58,895 nt of DNA from an uncultured marine group I thaumarchaeote (GCA_902590655.1 CACIXQ010000003.1:1-58895), one strand, 5' to 3'. Counted from the first letter of the stretch, positions 1 to 8,775 are shown. The notes: generated by a model from the letters alone, not told the origin. Numbers and translations are program-made.

Positions 1-7
1 TCTTAGT

Positions 8-1663
8 CTAATCTAAATTTTGATGAAATATTTGATAGTCAATCCTAAAAACTTTAACTTTTAACTTTTGATAGCCCTCTTCTGTTGAATCAGAGATTTT
101 GATCAAATATGGGTAGTTTTCTTCATGTGAGTAAATATCATCTAAGAATAGGAGCATGTCAGCTCCATCCTCACTAATTCCAATATACTTCAAGCCTGAT
201 TTTTCCCCATTAGAAATAAGATCTTCTAACGTTTTTCCATGTTCCCGTATCATCACCAAGCTGCCTGGCGTATAAGTATCTGGGAACGGATCCTTACCTC
301 TAGGAGATTTATAATTTTTAAAAAGTTCGGCTGTCTCAGTATATTTTACAGTCTTAACATACTCGGTCACATATCCTGCATCAAGCATTCGTCCATCCAA
401 GTTATCTACTAGGAACTTAGCATATTCCATTTTTTCATGTTCTTTTATAGTGTCTGGTTTCCCATATCCATATTTGTCATATCCGTGTGTAAATATTCCT
501 GATAGTATAACAACTAGTAAAATAACTATTATCAGGAAAATATTTTTTTGATGTTGATTAAAGGAGAATGTACTAAGTCCATACTCTGTTATTCTCTGAA
601 TAGGAATAGTTGCAAATATTACTAAAAATGGTAATAAAACAAACAAAAATCTGGGATCAGTTATGATAGAGAAAGGAATTACTAATGTCGTCAGTATGGT
701 TAGTATAAGTATCCAATTCGCTCTGATGTATTCTTTATTTTGATCAAACGCCCTTAATGAGAATAAGATACCAAATGGGAGTAAGATGAACAAATAAGGA
801 TATGATATGTTTGTTAATGCATTACTGAAATTAGAAATTCCTTTAATGACAAATTTATCTATAAATGATAAAATACCATGTTCCTCAACATAATCAAAAA
901 GTGATGCATCGTCTGGACTTGTTTGTACAGTAGCATAATTTTCTGTGAATAAGGTTTCACCATACCAAATATAGAATGGATCACCGTATTGCATATCCCT
1001 TTGTATAAACATAGGTGAGACTATTATGAGAAATATAGCAATACATATTCCATAATTTCTAATTAAATTTCTAGATTTTCTAAAACTAAGCAAGTAGATT
1101 ATTGAAATTATTATAAATAAATAGAATCCTTCAAGCCTCATCCACCAAAAAATACCTGAAAGAATGAATGAAAGAAAAATGTATTTTGGTTTTTTGTCAA
1201 GTACAAAAAGAAATGCAAAAACCATAATTAAAATAAATAATGGCTCTGAAACACCCCGTCCAGCTATATAATTAAGATGTGGTTCAAAAGCAAATAAAAT
1301 TACTGTGACCAGAGAGTATTTTTGATCAAAGAATTTTCTTGCGAGAAGATACATTGGTAATATAGTAAAGCTCATAATAGACAAGCTCAACCCGCGTACA
1401 AGATTAGAATAATCTATGAAATTATCCGAATTAAATAACCATAAAAATGACGAAATAAAAAGTGGCCACCCAGGATTTGTTTTCTGAGGTATAAAATAGT
1501 CGCCTTGACTATATTGTAAAGCTTCTAATGTGTAAAATAGATTGTCACCACGAAAAGGTACAGAAAAATCAATCGTATATAATTTGAATAAAAGAGAAAC
1601 AGTTCCAACTGCAATTAAAAAAAGTATAATATTTCTTTTAGTAATCAATTCTAAGATTTCCAA
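8..1663 (-). CDS. GT-C (PMT/ArnT-like) membrane glycosyltransferase
   Basis: The 551-residue protein has a short cytoplasmic start, a first membrane helix at about 11-28, then a loop with an acidic residue (D40, in FRGDN). About ten more hydrophobic segments follow up to residue 395, and the last 150 residues are soluble. An early loop Asp and a conserved second loop (GRGVSEP) are typical of GT-C enzymes of the PMT_2/GT39/ArnT kind, which take sugar from a polyprenyl-phosphate donor on the outer membrane face. Its start overlaps the end of the GT2 gene by 13 bases, so the two are probably translated together, with the GT2 enzyme making the lipid-linked donor. The acceptor is unknown; the family assignment is fairly sure, the substrate is not. 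Confidence 0.8.
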   Translation of the reverse strand: MEILELITKRNIILFLIAVGTVSLLFKLYTIDFSVPFRGDNLFYTLEALQYSQGDYFIPQKTNPGWPLFISSFLWLFNSDNFIDYSNLVRGLSLSIMSFTILPMYLLARKFFDQKYSLVTVILFAFEPHLNYIAGRGVSEPLFILIMVFAFLFVLDKKPKYIFLSFILSGIFWWMRLEGFYLFIIISIIYLLSFRKSRNLIRNYGICIAIFLIIVSPMFIQRDMQYGDPFYIWYGETLFTENYATVQTSPDDASLFDYVEEHGILSFIDKFVIKGISNFSNALTNISYPYLFILLPFGILFSLRAFDQNKEYIRANWILILTILTTLVIPFSIITDPRFLFVLLPFLVIFATIPIQRITEYGLSTFSFNQHQKNIFLIIVILLVVILSGIFTHGYDKYGYGKPDTIKEHEKMEYAKFLVDNLDGRMLDAGYVTEYVKTVKYTETAELFKNYKSPRGKDPFPDTYTPGSLVMIREHGKTLEDLISNGEKSGLKYIGISEDGADMLLFLDDIYSHEENYPYLIKISDSTEEGYQKLKVKVFRIDYQIFHQNLD

Positions 1664-2325
1664 AAAATAAATTCTTTGATGATTTGTGAACTTAGACTAG
1701 CCCCGGTAGGTAAAGGCTGCATTTTTGCTTTACCACCAATTCTTTTTGGTTCTACACCATCTATTTCTGCAATCTTAAGATGTAATTTGCTAGCCTTAAT
1801 ACTCATTTGTTGTTCAAGTGTTAAAAATTCTCCATCTAGGTTGATTTTGTCAAAAATTTCTTTTTTAACAATTTTAAATCCAAATAGGGCATCAGTCAGT
1901 TTTCCACCAAAAAATACGTTCACAAGAAATGTAAACATTCTATTTCCAAATGAAGTAATTATAGTGTCGTCTTCACTCTTACCATTCTTGCCAAAACGTG
2001 AAATTTGAACTATATCATAATCTCCTTCATCTCTTTTTTTTATCAATTTTGGAATATCTTCTGCAATTGCATTTCCATCAGGACTAAAAAATAACACATT
2101 TTCTGAAGATGCTATTTTAACTCCTTCTCTGTATGCATCACCTAATCCTTTACCTTTTTGCTGAATTATTTTAAAATCTAATTTCTTTACTTCTTCAATT
2201 GTTCCATCTGTAGAACCACCATCTATAACTAACCATTCTTCTGCCCATTTTTTATCTACCATAGGAAGAATTTTTTTTACGCCACTAATTTCATTTTTTG
2301 TTGGAATAATCACTGTGGTTGACAT
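1651..2325 (-). CDS. GT2 family glycosyltransferase, dolichol-phosphate-mannose-synthase-like
   Basis: A 224-residue GT-A fold protein. The N-terminus (TTVIIPTKNE) is the nucleotide-binding beginning of GT2, D35 lies in DGGSTDGT, and D83 in SPDGN fits the metal-binding acidic motif. It has no C-terminal membrane helices, as in short Dpm1-type enzymes that load a sugar onto dolichol phosphate. It sits 12 bases after the epimerase gene and overlaps the GT-C gene downstream, giving an epimerase-GT2-GT-C operon. Transfer to polyprenyl phosphate is inferred from the family and this neighbourhood; the sugar cannot be read from the sequence. Confidence 0.85.
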   Translation of the reverse strand: MSTTVIIPTKNEISGVKKILPMVDKKWAEEWLVIDGGSTDGTIEEVKKLDFKIIQQKGKGLGDAYREGVKIASSENVLFFSPDGNAIAEDIPKLIKKRDEGDYDIVQISRFGKNGKSEDDTIITSFGNRMFTFLVNVFFGGKLTDALFGFKIVKKEIFDKINLDGEFLTLEQQMSIKASKLHLKIAEIDGVEPKRIGGKAKMQPLPTGASLSSQIIKEFIFWKS

Positions 2326-2337
2326 TTTTTTTCCCGA

Positions 2338-3321
2338 TTAATTTTTGTAATACCATCTCTTAAACGGTGCACTAAATTTGATCGGATTTTTTTTAGCCCA
2401 TTTATATGTAAACAATAAACCTTTATCCATAGAAATTTTTGGTTTCCATTTTAAAATTTTTCTAGCCTTCTTATTATTACAAATTAATCTATTTACATCA
2501 TATGGACGTTCCCTACTTTCATCATATCTTATTTTGATTTTTCTTTTAGATAATTTAGTTATCTTAGAAGCTAAATTTTTTATCTGTATCTCATTACCAG
2601 AACCAACATTAATTATTTCTCCAACAGCCTTTTTTTCTTGTAAGGCTTTAATCATGCTGTTTGCCGTGTCTTCTACAAAAGTAAAATCACGTGAACTATG
2701 AATATTTCCTAGAGTTAATTCTTTAGTACCTCTAATAATCTGATTAATAATTTCTGGGATGATATACGGTTCTGTAAATCTTGGGCCATAGGAATTAAAT
2801 GGTCTTATTACTACCGCTGGAAATCCATTTTCTTTATGGAGTGTAAATACAGCTCTATCACCAGCTAGTTTACTAACAGCGTATGTTGAATGAGGAGTTG
2901 TGGGATGGTTTTCATCCATAGGAACAAATTGTGCAGAGCCGTATACTTCACTAGTAGAAATATGCACAAAGGTTTCAACAGTTTTTGTTTTAATTGCGTT
3001 CCATAGCATATTAACAGTACCATTTGTATTAACATCAAAAAACTCACCTGGATAAAAAAATGAGTCAGGAATGAAAGGTAATGCAGCTAGATGAATTACC
3101 CCTTCATGATCTTTTATAATTCTCCTAACAAGTTCTTTTTTTCGAATATCTCCTTTAACAATTCTCAATTTATTTGATTTAGGAAGATATTTTCTCTTTC
3201 CTGATGAAAAATTATCTAATACTGTAACATTTGCGCCTAGTTTAATTAGTTGTAAAGTAACCTCAGAACCAATAAATCCTGCTCCACCAGTTACCAAAAT
3301 TCTACGATCTTTGAAATTCAA
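2338..3321 (-). CDS. NAD-dependent nucleotide-sugar epimerase/dehydratase (extended SDR)
   Basis: A 327-residue extended short-chain dehydrogenase. The Rossmann glycine motif GGAGFIG is at residues 12-18, a Ser/Thr-rich active-site strand (HISTSEVYG) follows near 120-128, and the catalytic YxxxK appears as YAVSK. The TSEVYG segment resembles NDP-glucose 4,6-dehydratases more than GalE, and the RPFNSYGPR and SSRDFTFVED segments are usual in that group. It is the first gene of an operon with the GT2 and GT-C genes and is divergent from the fucose-synthase-like gene across 115 bases. A dehydratase role feeding deoxy sugars is plausible, but an epimerase cannot be excluded. Confidence 0.82.
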   Translation of the reverse strand: MNFKDRRILVTGGAGFIGSEVTLQLIKLGANVTVLDNFSSGKRKYLPKSNKLRIVKGDIRKKELVRRIIKDHEGVIHLAALPFIPDSFFYPGEFFDVNTNGTVNMLWNAIKTKTVETFVHISTSEVYGSAQFVPMDENHPTTPHSTYAVSKLAGDRAVFTLHKENGFPAVVIRPFNSYGPRFTEPYIIPEIINQIIRGTKELTLGNIHSSRDFTFVEDTANSMIKALQEKKAVGEIINVGSGNEIQIKNLASKITKLSKRKIKIRYDESRERPYDVNRLICNNKKARKILKWKPKISMDKGLLFTYKWAKKNPIKFSAPFKRWYYKN

Positions 3322-3436
3322 TATGATCTAAAATGCAGTTTTAATTCTTTGCTATATATCCTACTCTTGAATAATCACTTCAATTCACCCAAATCGCAAG
3401 ATTACTATTTATTAACAGAATTTTATACTGTTCTCG

Positions 3437-4384
3437 ATGAATTTAACCGATAAAAGAATTCTAGTTACTGGTGGAGGTGGATTTCTTGGGAAATTTGTAG
3501 TTAAAAAACTACATTCCAGAAATGTAGAAAATGTCATTATTCCAGATTCAAAAGAGGATGATCTTAGAAAATTATCAAATTGTCAGAAATTTGTAAAAAA
3601 TGTGGATGTTGTATTTCATCTTGCTGGTAATGTTGGTGGAATAGGATTAAATCGTGAAAAGCCAGGAGAATTATTTTATGATAATTTAGTTATGGGAATT
3701 CAGCTAATGCATGAAGCAAAAAATGCAGGTGTTAAGAAATTTATTGCACTTGGTACAGTGTGTAGTTATCCTAAGTTTACAGCAATTCCGTTCAATGAAA
3801 ATGCAATTTGGGATGGTTATCCGGAAGAAACCAATGCGCCATATGGATTAGCAAAAAAAATGCTACTAGTACAATCTCAAGCATATAGACAACAATACAA
3901 TTTTAAATCAATTGTAGTGATACCGACAAATCTATTTGGACCAAATGATAATTATTCGCCAGTTAGTTCACATGTCATTCCTGCACTTATATTAAAGATT
4001 CAAAAGGCAAAAAATTCTAATGCAGATTCTATTATTGTCTGGGGGGATGGAACACCTACACGTGACTTTTTATTTGTTGATGATGCAGCTGAAGGATTAA
4101 TTTTAGCATCTGAAAAGTATGATGATGAAACGCCACTTAATCTTGGTTCTTCTGAAGAGGTTTCAATCAAACAAGTAGTGGATCATCTTTGTCAAATAAT
4201 GAATTTTAATGGAAAAATAATTTGGGATAAAACAAAACCTAACGGTCAGCCTAGAAGATGTGTAAGTTCTACTAAAGCACAAGAAAAAATTGGTTTTAAG
4301 CCAAAGTATTCGTTTAAAGAAGGTTTGAATGTTATGGTAAATGATTTTGAGAATAATCAGGAGAAGTATTCATCCTATTTCTAA
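3437..4384 (+). CDS. fcl: GDP-L-fucose synthase-like epimerase/reductase
   Basis: A 315-residue extended SDR. GGGGFLG near residues 12-18 binds NADP, GNVGGI (about 64-69) and the GTVCSYPK segment are characteristic of GDP-4-keto-6-deoxymannose epimerase/reductase, and PYGLAKKML carries the YxxxK pair. The SSHVIPALI and GTPTRDFLFVDDAA stretches also match that family. It would convert GDP-4-keto-6-deoxymannose to a 6-deoxyhexose such as fucose or colitose for the glycan island. No gmd is obvious in the window, although the divergent dehydratase-like SDR at 2338-3321 may fill that step. Its last four bases overlap the convergent flippase-like gene. Start is ATG with a short leader. Confidence 0.85.
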   Translation: MNLTDKRILVTGGGGFLGKFVVKKLHSRNVENVIIPDSKEDDLRKLSNCQKFVKNVDVVFHLAGNVGGIGLNREKPGELFYDNLVMGIQLMHEAKNAGVKKFIALGTVCSYPKFTAIPFNENAIWDGYPEETNAPYGLAKKMLLVQSQAYRQQYNFKSIVVIPTNLFGPNDNYSPVSSHVIPALILKIQKAKNSNADSIIVWGDGTPTRDFLFVDDAAEGLILASEKYDDETPLNLGSSEEVSIKQVVDHLCQIMNFNGKIIWDKTKPNGQPRRCVSSTKAQEKIGFKPKYSFKEGLNVMVNDFENNQEKYSSYF

Positions 4385-5325
4385 TCTTTTGTGCCGGTAA
4401 GTGAGAGAATTCCAGACATTCTTAATGCTATAAATCCAACAGATACTGGAATCCATCGTGTAAAAATTCTTATAAAAATGACAAGTGTCAATGCGATTGA
4501 CACATCAACCCCCTGAAGAGTAAAAAATCCTGCAAGACTTCCTTCAACAACACCTATTCCTAATGGAAGGAAAGAGGCTACGCCTAGAATTATTGAGCTT
4601 GTATACGTGGTAATAATGCCTAGAAGTTCTAGATGATCTATCCCAAAAGATAATAATACAAAATAAGCTATTACTGATTCTACAAACCAGAATGTAATAG
4701 AAAGTGCTGATGCATAAACAACAATCCAACCACGAGTTGATTTTCGTAAAACATCATAGGAATTAGAAAAAGCTGATGTGTATTGGGATAAAAATTTTAT
4801 CCTACTCAACAAGGATAAAAATTTGTCAAAAAATCTTTTTGAAGAAATTAAAATTAATGCAATGACTAGTAATGCTGCAGCAATTAATATTATATGTGCA
4901 CCAAATTCAAAATACCAAAGTCCAAATATTGAAACACCAATTATTCCTATAATATTATACAATTGTTCAACCAGAACTATTGGGGCAGTTTTTTCCCTTG
5001 GAATTCCAAATTTTGTTTTCAACAGCTGTGATTTTATTAGTTCACCAATTTTTCCAGGTGTAATTGACAACGCAAAGCCAGACAGATATATTTTTAGATT
5101 ATCTTTAATTGGTACATGTATATCTGAATTTTTTAGCAATAAGTTCCATCTTGTAAAAAGAGCCATCCAGCTTAGAGGAATTAATAACAAAATTATTGGT
5201 AAATAACTAATATCCATTTTACTTAATTGATCATATACTTCACTCAAGTCAGAAATAACAAGAAAAATGAAATAAAGTGCAATTGTAGCAATAATAACTA
5301 TGAAAATCCTATTATCTAGTTTCAT
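4381..5325 (-). CDS. LPG-synthetase-TM/flippase-like integral membrane protein (UPF0104, AglD-R type)
   Basis: A 314-residue membrane protein with a first helix at about 8-24 and at least six further hydrophobic segments. The segment ALSITPGKIGEL is the hallmark of the lysylphosphatidylglycerol-synthetase membrane domain family, and a later LPLGIGVVEGSLAGFF repeats its glycine-rich pattern. In archaea such proteins occur fused to or beside polyprenyl-sugar transferases and have been linked to flipping lipid-linked sugars. Its place in this glycan island fits that role, but function here is inference. It overlaps the end of the convergent fcl gene by four bases. Confidence 0.8.
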   Translation of the reverse strand: MKLDNRIFIVIIATIALYFIFLVISDLSEVYDQLSKMDISYLPIILLLIPLSWMALFTRWNLLLKNSDIHVPIKDNLKIYLSGFALSITPGKIGELIKSQLLKTKFGIPREKTAPIVLVEQLYNIIGIIGVSIFGLWYFEFGAHIILIAAALLVIALILISSKRFFDKFLSLLSRIKFLSQYTSAFSNSYDVLRKSTRGWIVVYASALSITFWFVESVIAYFVLLSFGIDHLELLGIITTYTSSIILGVASFLPLGIGVVEGSLAGFFTLQGVDVSIALTLVIFIRIFTRWIPVSVGFIALRMSGILSLTGTKD

Positions 5326-5376
5326 TGTATTATTTTATTTAGTTTATTTTCCATTTCATTTTATTTTTTGTTGAAA

Positions 5377-6138
5377 TTATTTACGCGTTTTAACTTTATT
5401 TACATACTTTTTATTTAATTTTTTAATAAAATCTAGAGTTTGATTTTGCATTAGATCTAAATTAGGAATAACACAATGCCCACCAATGATTCCTGGATAC
5501 ATCTTGGGACGATTACCAAGATATTGATGAATTTCATCTGAAAATTCCCACATTTCATCATAGTCAACATTATTTTCAGTTGCGATTATCTTACTCATCT
5601 GCGCATAATTAATTAACCAACCATAATATGAAGTGTCACAAATAATTTTAGCTAATTCTAATGTAACAGGATCTGACATTTTTTTTACTTTAACATTACA
5701 TTTTTTCATTAATTTACTATATTCCGTAATTGCCCAAGCTTTTTTTGGTGCATTAGGTTCTATTGCAAAAAATTTTGTGTAACGTTTTAAATCATACAAC
5801 ATTCGTTTATGCACACCACGAGTTGGACTAAAAATCACTGGAATGGTTAATTTATTTTGTAGTTTTTTTGTAGTATACGGTGATAGTGTACTATGAATTA
5901 CTAGACATTTTGGTGAGAATTTGTCGCACAACGAAATAACATTCTGTTGAAAATTACTTGTAAATGGAATACAAATGTGAAGGGTTTTGGTTGGAACGTT
6001 AATATTTTTTTTATATTTGTTAATATCCATCAATGTTTTATTTTTATCAAAACCAATGGTGAATTCACCTTTTGAAATTAATTTCTGAATAGGTTTTCCT
6101 ATCTCACCTAAACCAATAACTACATTTTTTGTTTTCAT
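5377..6138 (-). CDS. Shortened UDP-glucose/GDP-mannose dehydrogenase-like protein lacking the C-terminal domain
   Basis: A 253-residue protein that matches the first two thirds of nucleotide-sugar 6-dehydrogenases. It has an N-terminal Rossmann motif (VIGLGEIGKP, residues 7-16), the HSTLSPYTT strand (82-90) that replaces the usual STV.PG segment, a central helical segment ending LAKIICD, and a catalytic-cysteine motif GGHC with C222. It stops about 30 residues later, whereas full enzymes continue for about 120 residues with the nucleotide-sugar-binding domain. The open frame is intact, so it may be a real short family or a decayed gene. It sits beside another dehydrogenase remnant. Activity as a full 6-dehydrogenase is doubtful. 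Confidence 0.72.
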   Translation of the reverse strand: MKTKNVVIGLGEIGKPIQKLISKGEFTIGFDKNKTLMDINKYKKNINVPTKTLHICIPFTSNFQQNVISLCDKFSPKCLVIHSTLSPYTTKKLQNKLTIPVIFSPTRGVHKRMLYDLKRYTKFFAIEPNAPKKAWAITEYSKLMKKCNVKVKKMSDPVTLELAKIICDTSYYGWLINYAQMSKIIATENNVDYDEMWEFSDEIHQYLGNRPKMYPGIIGGHCVIPNLDLMQNQTLDFIKKLNKKYVNKVKTRK

Positions 6139-6161
6139 TAAACAGCAGTTTTTACCACAAG

Positions 6162-6337
6162 GTTAATACTGTTACTGTGTATTAGAATCACTTTATGGTT
6201 TTCCAATATCACTGCAAGAAAAACCAAGTGAATTTAATTTTTCCTCATTAAAGAAATTTCTCTTATCTATAACAACAGATGTTTTCATCTAAGTACAACA
6301 TTTTATATTTTAGATTTTAACATGTTAACACTGTTAC
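6162..6337. repeat. Pair of near-identical 14-base direct repeats around the dehydrogenase remnant
   Basis: The 14-mers at 6162-6175 (gttaatactgttac) and 6324-6337 (gttaacactgttac) differ at one base and enclose the dehydrogenase remnant. The second copy overlaps the stop codon of the methyltransferase gene. They could be scars of a recombination event that deleted most of a gene, or a chance match in AT-rich DNA. Confidence 0.35.
6193..6288 (-). pseudogene. Remnant of the C-terminus of a nucleotide-sugar 6-dehydrogenase
   Basis: A 31-codon frame reads MKTSVVIDKRNFFNEE then KLNSLGFSCSDIGKP. This follows the conserved last 30 residues of UDP-glucose/UDP-ManNAc dehydrogenases (VVIDgRN, then eklkslGf, then GIG). 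The codon before the apparent ATG is TAG, and nothing upstream continues the domain, so only the tail of a gene survives. Compare the tail of the full dehydrogenase at 19100-20404, which ends IIDTRR and GIG. It lies between the shortened dehydrogenase and the methyltransferase and is bracketed by two near-identical 14-base direct repeats. I read it as debris of a deleted gene; translation is unlikely but not excluded. Confidence 0.6.
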
Positions 6338-7218
6338 CGCTTTTTAACAACTTTCTTCTGTAGTTTTCTTAAAATCATTCTAATTTCATACCCATCATTT
6401 TTATCAGTAATCTTCAAAGGATAATAAGGCCAGATTTTTTTATTCAAAAAATTTAGATTACCTTTTTTTAAAAATCGATTTAATCTTTGTTTATTCAATT
6501 CCTTTATAGAAGACATTGAATCACATTTTTCAATTTTATAATTAGAATTTCTTGCTAATATTTTAAGCGAATTTTTTGAAAAATGGAAAAGATGATCATG
6601 ATTTGAGATGGAATCAATTAATGATTCAGGATTATCGCAATCTGGTACAGCGATGATAAGTATACCATCATCATGTAAATTTTCATAACAATATTCTAGT
6701 AATTCATCAGGTTGAGGAATATGCTCAACGACATGATAAAGCCAAATGATATCAAATTTTGTATTAAATTTTATATCTTGAAAGTTGCCTGTATAACATC
6801 TTCCATTAATTAATTTATCATTAATCAGTTGTGAGTTTTGAGAGTCTGGTTCTATTCCTGTTACAGTAAAACCAATTTTATCCAGCATTATTAGATGAAC
6901 ACCAGTTCCAGCACCAATCTCTAAAATATTTTTACCATTGATTAGAAATTCATTACAGTATGAATACATAGATTTAAAATTATTAGCAAAATGAATTCCC
7001 TCTTCATCTGTAAAGTCAGATTGAATCATTTTTTTTATATTGTAATTTGTGCTTTCCCAAAAACTCCCATCCTTATATCTTGAACTAGAAGTAGTAACTT
7101 TAGTTGGATTAACAAATGTTAGGTAGCATTCATTACATTTTAGAATATCCTTCCGTTGGGAATTTTTTTTATATGGTTCAAGCTTTTGACTATTACAAAT
7201 AACACAGTTTGATATCAT
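6334..7218 (-). CDS. Zinc-finger-containing SAM-dependent methyltransferase
   Basis: A 294-residue protein. Four cysteines at 5, 8, 28 and 31 (CVIC and CNEC) make a small N-terminal zinc ribbon, as in many sugar or natural-product C/O-methyltransferases. The class I SAM motif NILEIGAGTGVH is near residue 95, followed by the acidic GIEPDS and then YHVVEHIPQP, a typical Methyltransf_11/23 signature. The C-terminal 60 residues are basic. Its place between glycan genes suggests methylation of a sugar or lipid-linked glycan, an inference. Start is ATG; it stands alone with about 70 bases upstream. Confidence 0.8.
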   Translation of the reverse strand: MISNCVICNSQKLEPYKKNSQRKDILKCNECYLTFVNPTKVTTSSSRYKDGSFWESTNYNIKKMIQSDFTDEEGIHFANNFKSMYSYCNEFLINGKNILEIGAGTGVHLIMLDKIGFTVTGIEPDSQNSQLINDKLINGRCYTGNFQDIKFNTKFDIIWLYHVVEHIPQPDELLEYCYENLHDDGILIIAVPDCDNPESLIDSISNHDHLFHFSKNSLKILARNSNYKIEKCDSMSSIKELNKQRLNRFLKKGNLNFLNKKIWPYYPLKITDKNDGYEIRMILRKLQKKVVKKR

Positions 7219-7288
7219 GTATTGTTATCCACATTGACCATATATTTTTGAATCCATAAAATAATTATGTTTTATAAATTTAATTTTA

Positions 7289-7771
7289 TCAAATAGTTCT
7301 ATCTCTAGGTGAGCCAATTGAACCGCCTTTCATCAATATGCTTATCTTCTTTTGAAGTTCAGTTATTTCTTGTAGTTCGCTTTCAGTAAGTTTCTCATTT
7401 TTAGACAGTTTTATCAATAGTTCAGAAAATTTTAGAAATAGTGGCCACTGAACATCTCTAACCCAACCAGGTGCAGCCTTGTAGAAATATGGATTTTGCT
7501 CTGCAGTAACTTCTGCTTCAGAGCCATAAGCATGACTTCTTTGGAAATGTACGTATCCAGTAATTATTAAAAGTGGAATTCCTATAACTGATAAAATTAT
7601 AACATAACTATAGAAAGTTGGAAATATAGCTTCTAAGGATGGAATTTCTTCTATCGCCAGATAGTACGTAACAACTAGGGTATTCACGGCTGCAAATACA
7701 AATGCGAAATAAGTAGACCATCCAGTTCTTAGATAGTACCACCCTCTGAATCCTCTATGTCGAGACGACAT
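7289..7771 (-). CDS. Unknown small membrane protein with two helices and a C-terminal coiled coil
   Basis: I do not recognise this 160-residue protein. It starts with a basic and aromatic segment, then has two membrane helices at about 19-40 and 52-72, a soluble segment with several Trp/Tyr (APGWVRDVQWPLF near 100-112) and a charged C-terminal helix (about 120-150) that could form a short coiled coil. The positive-inside pattern puts the N-terminus in the cytoplasm. It is flanked by glycan genes but has its own intergenic spaces (70 and 57 bases), so it may not belong to their pathway. Confidence 0.7.
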   Translation of the reverse strand: MSSRHRGFRGWYYLRTGWSTYFAFVFAAVNTLVVTYYLAIEEIPSLEAIFPTFYSYVIILSVIGIPLLIITGYVHFQRSHAYGSEAEVTAEQNPYFYKAAPGWVRDVQWPLFLKFSELLIKLSKNEKLTESELQEITELQKKISILMKGGSIGSPRDRTI

Positions 7772-7828
7772 AGTAAAACAATTTTCTAGTAATATATCAA
7801 TATAAGGCAGATTTTATTTTAATCTAAA

Positions 7829-8746
7829 CTATAAATTTGAGAACACATCCCCACATTCAACATTTCCTTCGTAGTTAGTTACAAGAAGTAATCCATCCAT
7901 ACACTTAATCACAAGATCTCCACTTGAAAATTTCTCTACAATTTCACCGTAACGAGAGTTTGGAAAAGAGATTTTTGTGTCAAATGGTTGAGCTTCCCAT
8001 ATCATTATTTTCTGTTTACCGAGAAATGAAAATGCTCCAGGATATGGTTTGGTCAAGGCTTTCACGAAATTATGGATTTGAGTAAGAGATTTGCTCCAAT
8101 CGATTAATCCATCGTCTGGTGTTCTTTTTGGATAAAAAGATGGTTCACCTGATTGAGGAATGCGAGAGAATTCATTTGATAATATATTAGGAATAAGTTT
8201 GAGCAAAGATTTTTTCATAACTATTGACGTTTTATAGTAAATTGTTTTACATGTATCCCATTCATTGATATCAAAAGTTTCATGATATACTAGATCACCG
8301 TCGTCTACTCCGGGGGTAAGCATGAATAACTGTAAAATGAACTGTTTTTTCCCTTCAATAATTGACCAATTTACAGGAGAACGACCTCTGCCTTTTGGCA
8401 ATAATTCAGAACTTCCATGAGATCCAATACCACATATTTTGATTGTGTCTAAAATTTTTTTAGGTATCAGCCGTTGCCAACCACAGACGAGTAGTAAATC
8501 AAATTTTTCTTTTTCAAAAAAACCAAAATCAGATTCTTTCATTGAATAAAGTTCTGGATAATAAATTGAGACATTATATTTTTTTGATAATGGTTCAAGT
8601 GATTTGTAACCAGAAACTTTGTACTTAATTGCCTGCTCAGGTGAAAGTGTAACTAAATGAGAAATAGTAACACCGTTAGCTAATAAGAAATCAATTATTT
8701 CGTAACCAAATTCCGTACAAGAACAAACAACAATTTTTTTATCCAT
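7829..8746 (-). CDS. Sugar N-formyltransferase-like protein (Fmt/ArnA_N fold)
   Basis: A 305-residue protein with the N10-formyltetrahydrofolate transferase fold. The core motif GSHGSSELLPKGRGRSPVNW (residues 108-127) carries the catalytic His (H110) and the loop that binds folate; GVDDGDL provides the Asp (D148). The C-terminal 90 residues form a second domain like that of Fmt. In well-studied members Asn lies two residues before the His, but here that position is Gly (G108). Archaeal initiation does not use formyl-Met, so a sugar amine is the likely acceptor. The gene is 29 bases downstream of a PIG-L deacetylase, suggesting deacetylation followed by formylation. Fold is sure, substrate inferred. 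Confidence 0.8.
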   Translation of the reverse strand: MDKKIVVCSCTEFGYEIIDFLLANGVTISHLVTLSPEQAIKYKVSGYKSLEPLSKKYNVSIYYPELYSMKESDFGFFEKEKFDLLLVCGWQRLIPKKILDTIKICGIGSHGSSELLPKGRGRSPVNWSIIEGKKQFILQLFMLTPGVDDGDLVYHETFDINEWDTCKTIYYKTSIVMKKSLLKLIPNILSNEFSRIPQSGEPSFYPKRTPDDGLIDWSKSLTQIHNFVKALTKPYPGAFSFLGKQKIMIWEAQPFDTKISFPNSRYGEIVEKFSSGDLVIKCMDGLLLVTNYEGNVECGDVFSNL

Positions 8747-8775
8747 TTTTAAAACAATTAATTAATTTATCATTT

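Noticed and set aside
1676-2008. 110-codon plus-strand frame inside the GT2 gene
   Set aside because: It is antisense to a gene with clear GT2 motifs and has no recognisable domain.
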